NCBI GenBank assembly: GCA_003449595.1
Contig: DMHB01000215.1
Location: 1-8,308, forward strand
DNA length: 8,308 bases
Source of the DNA: Microscillaceae bacterium
Lineage (GTDB): Bacteria; Bacteroidota; Bacteroidia; Cytophagales; Microscillaceae
Direction of reading: 5' to 3'
In this document: positions 6,915 through 8,308 of the stretch, in pieces
Layout: the number at the start of each line of letters is the position of its first letter
Numbering within the stretch: the stretch's first letter is position 1
Translations under genes and position numbers: made by a program
Notes under the pieces: model-generated
Database searches by the model: none
The model's input: only the letters and a program-made list of their open reading frames with translations
What the model was told of the DNA's origin: nothing

Positions 6915-6948
6915 CCCAACATACAAAACTATATCAATCGAACAAACT

Positions 6949-7263
6949 ATGAACAAATTAGGCAATTTCCTTTCAGCCTTCGTAGCCGGCACCCTTGTCG
7001 GCGGGGCTATTGGGCTGCTATATGCCCCCACTGAAGGCCGCAACACAAGAAAAAAACTGACTTATCGGTTGTCGAAATACAAAGTCCTGTTGCAAGAAGC
7101 TGTGCAGGATTTGTTGCAAGGCAAAGATGAGTTGTTAGACAACGAAGCCCGCAACGAAGGCGAAAAACGCATCACCGAAACCCGCGAAAAAGCCGAAAAA
7201 CTGATGGGCGACGTAGAACAATTGATAGGCCAATTGAAAAAAGGCAAACCCCGTAAATCTTAA
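6949..7263 (+). CDS. YtxH-family small membrane-anchored protein
   Basis: The product has 104 residues. A single glycine-rich N-terminal membrane helix (about 7-25, FVAGTLVGGAIGLLYAP) runs into the family hallmark LYAPTEGRNTRKKL (24-37), as in YtxH/GvpP-like proteins. The rest is a highly charged helix (38-100) with coiled-coil character and a basic end, KKGKPRKS. YtxH proteins are small, often stress-related, and have no defined biochemical role; no enzymatic function should be inferred. The gene lies 34 bases after nusB and 34 bases before the DUF1573 lipoprotein gene, so it is almost certainly in the same transcript. The ATG at 6949 is the only start that keeps the membrane helix intact. 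Confidence 0.85.
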   Translation: MNKLGNFLSAFVAGTLVGGAIGLLYAPTEGRNTRKKLTYRLSKYKVLLQEAVQDLLQGKDELLDNEARNEGEKRITETREKAEKLMGDVEQLIGQLKKGKPRKS

Positions 7264-7297
7264 TCAAGTTCAGATATTTTTAGTTTTAAAAAAGCAT

Positions 7298-7819
7298 ATG
7301 ACTTTCGAACCCATTTCTAAACTTTGCGCAGTTGCTTCTTTAGCACTCATTTTAGCTGCCTGCGGCGGTGGCAATACCCAAACCACTACCCAAGAAGGTA
7401 GCAATTCGGTTTCGGTCAACAACAAAGGCACACAAGAAACCAAGCAAAACAACGCCGCTGCCGATCAAGCCGCCAACACGGCCAAAATTGAATTTTCGGA
7501 GCAAGCTTTCGACTTTGGCGAAATCAATGAAGGCGATGTAGTAAACCACGTTTTCAAGTTTAAAAATACCGGCAGTAGCCCCTTGGTCATCAAAGATGCC
7601 ACCGCTTCTTGCGGTTGTACGGTGCCCAACTGGCCTAAAGAGCCGGTGGCTCCCGGCGCTGAAGGCGAAATCAAGGTAGAATTTAACAGCACTGGCAAAG
7701 CCGGTCTGAATACCAAAAAAGTGAATGTAATGGCCAATACCAACCCTGAAGTTACGACCGTCGAAATCAAAGTCAATGTGAAAAGAATGGACGTAACCCA
7801 AGGCCCCATCAAACAATAA
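7298..7819 (+). CDS. DUF1573 domain lipoprotein
   Basis: The 173-residue precursor starts with a signal peptide ending in a lipobox, LILAAC, with lipidation expected at C22. GGGNTQ after the cysteine lacks the acidic surface-export signal known in Bacteroidota, so a periplasm-facing anchor is likelier (inference). A low-complexity N/Q/T/A-rich linker (about 27-62) leads to one DUF1573 domain (about 64-162), an immunoglobulin-like beta sandwich. Its typical features are FDFGEINEGDVVNHVFKFKNTG, the ATASCGCTVP motif with two cysteines (C105 and C107), and PGAEGEIKVEFN. The molecular function of DUF1573 is not established. The gene sits between the YtxH gene and yajC, 21 bases before yajC, an arrangement I recall from other Bacteroidota nusB-yajC loci, where the lipoprotein may be linked to secretion or envelope upkeep. 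The leader AAAAAAGCAT before the ATG has no Shine-Dalgarno sequence. Confidence 0.9.
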   Translation: MTFEPISKLCAVASLALILAACGGGNTQTTTQEGSNSVSVNNKGTQETKQNNAAADQAANTAKIEFSEQAFDFGEINEGDVVNHVFKFKNTGSSPLVIKDATASCGCTVPNWPKEPVAPGAEGEIKVEFNSTGKAGLNTKKVNVMANTNPEVTTVEIKVNVKRMDVTQGPIKQ

Positions 7820-7840
7820 TCCTTACCTTTTGACCTATTT

Positions 7841-8185
7841 ATGATGCTTTCTGTTATCACCTTTATTTTATTGCAGGCCAAAACCAGCAGCGCCAGCTCC
7901 CAACTCATCTCCAATCTCATTTTTATTGGAGGCATTATTTTGGTTTTTTACTTCTTTATGATTCGGCCACAAGCCAAGAAACAAAAAGACCAAAAGAATT
8001 TTATCACCAGCATCAAAAAAGGTGATAAAGTGGTAACCATCGGAGGACTTTATGGCAAGGTCTATGCAGTAGATGAAGAAACCGTAACCCTTGAGGTGGA
8101 CAAGAGTGTAAAGCTGACTTTCGACAAAAATTCAATTTCACAAGAATACAGCAAGCGTTATCAAGAAAAAGGCGAAAATGCCTAA
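7841..8185 (+). CDS. yajC: Preprotein translocase accessory subunit YajC
   Basis: YajC is a small inner-membrane protein that associates with SecDF and the SecYEG translocon. The 114-residue product has one membrane helix (about 22-41) ending in the family motif FYFFMIRPQAKKQKDQ (36-51). The cytoplasmic part follows: the conserved IKKGDKVVTIGGLYGKV (58-74), then a short beta-rich region with TVTLEVDKSVKLTFDKNSI. Length fits the family (about 85-120). A short hydrophobic stretch, VITFILLQ, precedes the main helix. Two ATG codons stand in tandem at 7841 and 7844; either could start translation. It is the last gene of the nusB operon, followed 28 bases later by a strong hairpin. secDF is not nearby. 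Confidence 0.93.
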   Translation: MMLSVITFILLQAKTSSASSQLISNLIFIGGIILVFYFFMIRPQAKKQKDQKNFITSIKKGDKVVTIGGLYGKVYAVDEETVTLEVDKSVKLTFDKNSISQEYSKRYQEKGENA

Positions 8186-8213
8186 CCCTTGTTACGACTT
8201 GGACGAGCAATGG

Positions 8214-8253
8214 AAAAAGTACGGTTCTTTTTGTTAAGAATTGTACTTTTTTT
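8214..8253 (+). terminator. Intrinsic terminator of the nusB-yajC operon
   Basis: AAAAAGTACGGTTCTT (8214-8229) pairs with AAGAATTGTACTTTTT (8236-8251) around the loop TTTGTT. The stem is 16 base pairs without gaps, two of them G-U in the + strand RNA. A run of seven T continues to 8253, and another T-run lies at 8257-8261. It begins 28 bases after the yajC stop. Because the two G-U pairs become C-A mismatches in the opposite transcript, it should work best for rightward transcription. Confidence 0.8.
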
Positions 8254-8270
8254 CTATTTTTAAGCCTTGC

Positions 8271-8278
8271 TAACTTTC
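8271..8278 (+). promoter_or_regulatory. Possible -7 element (TAACTTTC) for a gene starting at or past the right edge
   Basis: The site matches seven of eight positions of TAnnTTTG, just after the operon terminator. It lies 25 bases before an ATG at 8304 that may open the next gene, of which only five bases are visible. No -33 TTTG is seen at the right distance. The call rests on position and a near match only. Confidence 0.25.
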
Positions 8279-8308
8279 CTAACTATTGTAAGCCCCCCGC
8301 TCTATGAA

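Noticed and set aside
7824..7832. TACCTTTTG upstream of yajC as an internal promoter
   Set aside because: It has one extra T relative to TAnnTTTG and no -33 partner, in a 21-base gap inside an operon.
8304..8308. ATGAA at the right edge as a new gene
   Set aside because: Only five bases are visible; a start codon alone cannot be supported as a coding region.

Overview
The window looks like chromosomal DNA of a Bacteroidota species, probably from the Cytophagales side of the phylum (inference). Four things point there. No gene has a Shine-Dalgarno-like leader; start codons follow A/T-rich leaders instead. Two intergenic regions carry exact matches to the Bacteroidota -7 promoter element TAnnTTTG. 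NusB has the large extra segment typical of this phylum. The order nusB / DUF1573 lipoprotein / yajC is one I know from Bacteroidota.

Layout. Positions 1-1868 (+) hold the C-terminal three quarters of a type I restriction enzyme R subunit (HsdR, EcoEI type). The endonuclease domain and Walker A lie off the left edge. Its stop is 25 bases from the stop of the convergent gene anmK (3072-1894, -), which encodes anhydro-N-acetylmuramic acid kinase for peptidoglycan recycling. A 175-base divergent region follows, with a promoter reading right. Next come a four-helix membrane protein with conserved-looking histidines (3248-3700), a stand-alone LolD/MacB-type ABC ATPase (3738-4442), and a leucine/valine-type amino acid dehydrogenase (4533-5639) with its own promoter. 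The right third is a compact operon: nusB (5733-6914), a YtxH-family small membrane protein (6949-7263), a DUF1573 lipoprotein (7298-7819) and yajC (7841-8185). Gaps in it are 34, 34 and 21 bases, and it closes with a strong hairpin terminator at 8214-8253. No intergenic stretch exceeds 300 bases, and I see no RNA gene, CRISPR array or transposase.

How the genes relate. The left edge is the end of a restriction-modification locus, an accessory function, and base composition rises sharply where it meets anmK. The rest is housekeeping: wall recycling, branched-chain amino acid breakdown, rRNA transcription (NusB) and protein secretion (YajC). I found no convincing new multi-gene system. The most unusual features are two unrelated short repeats of intergenic type that appear to be absorbed in frame into variable linkers of HsdR. 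Also worth a look are the uncharacterised histidine-bearing membrane protein beside an ABC ATPase without a permease, and the YtxH gene inside the nusB-yajC operon.
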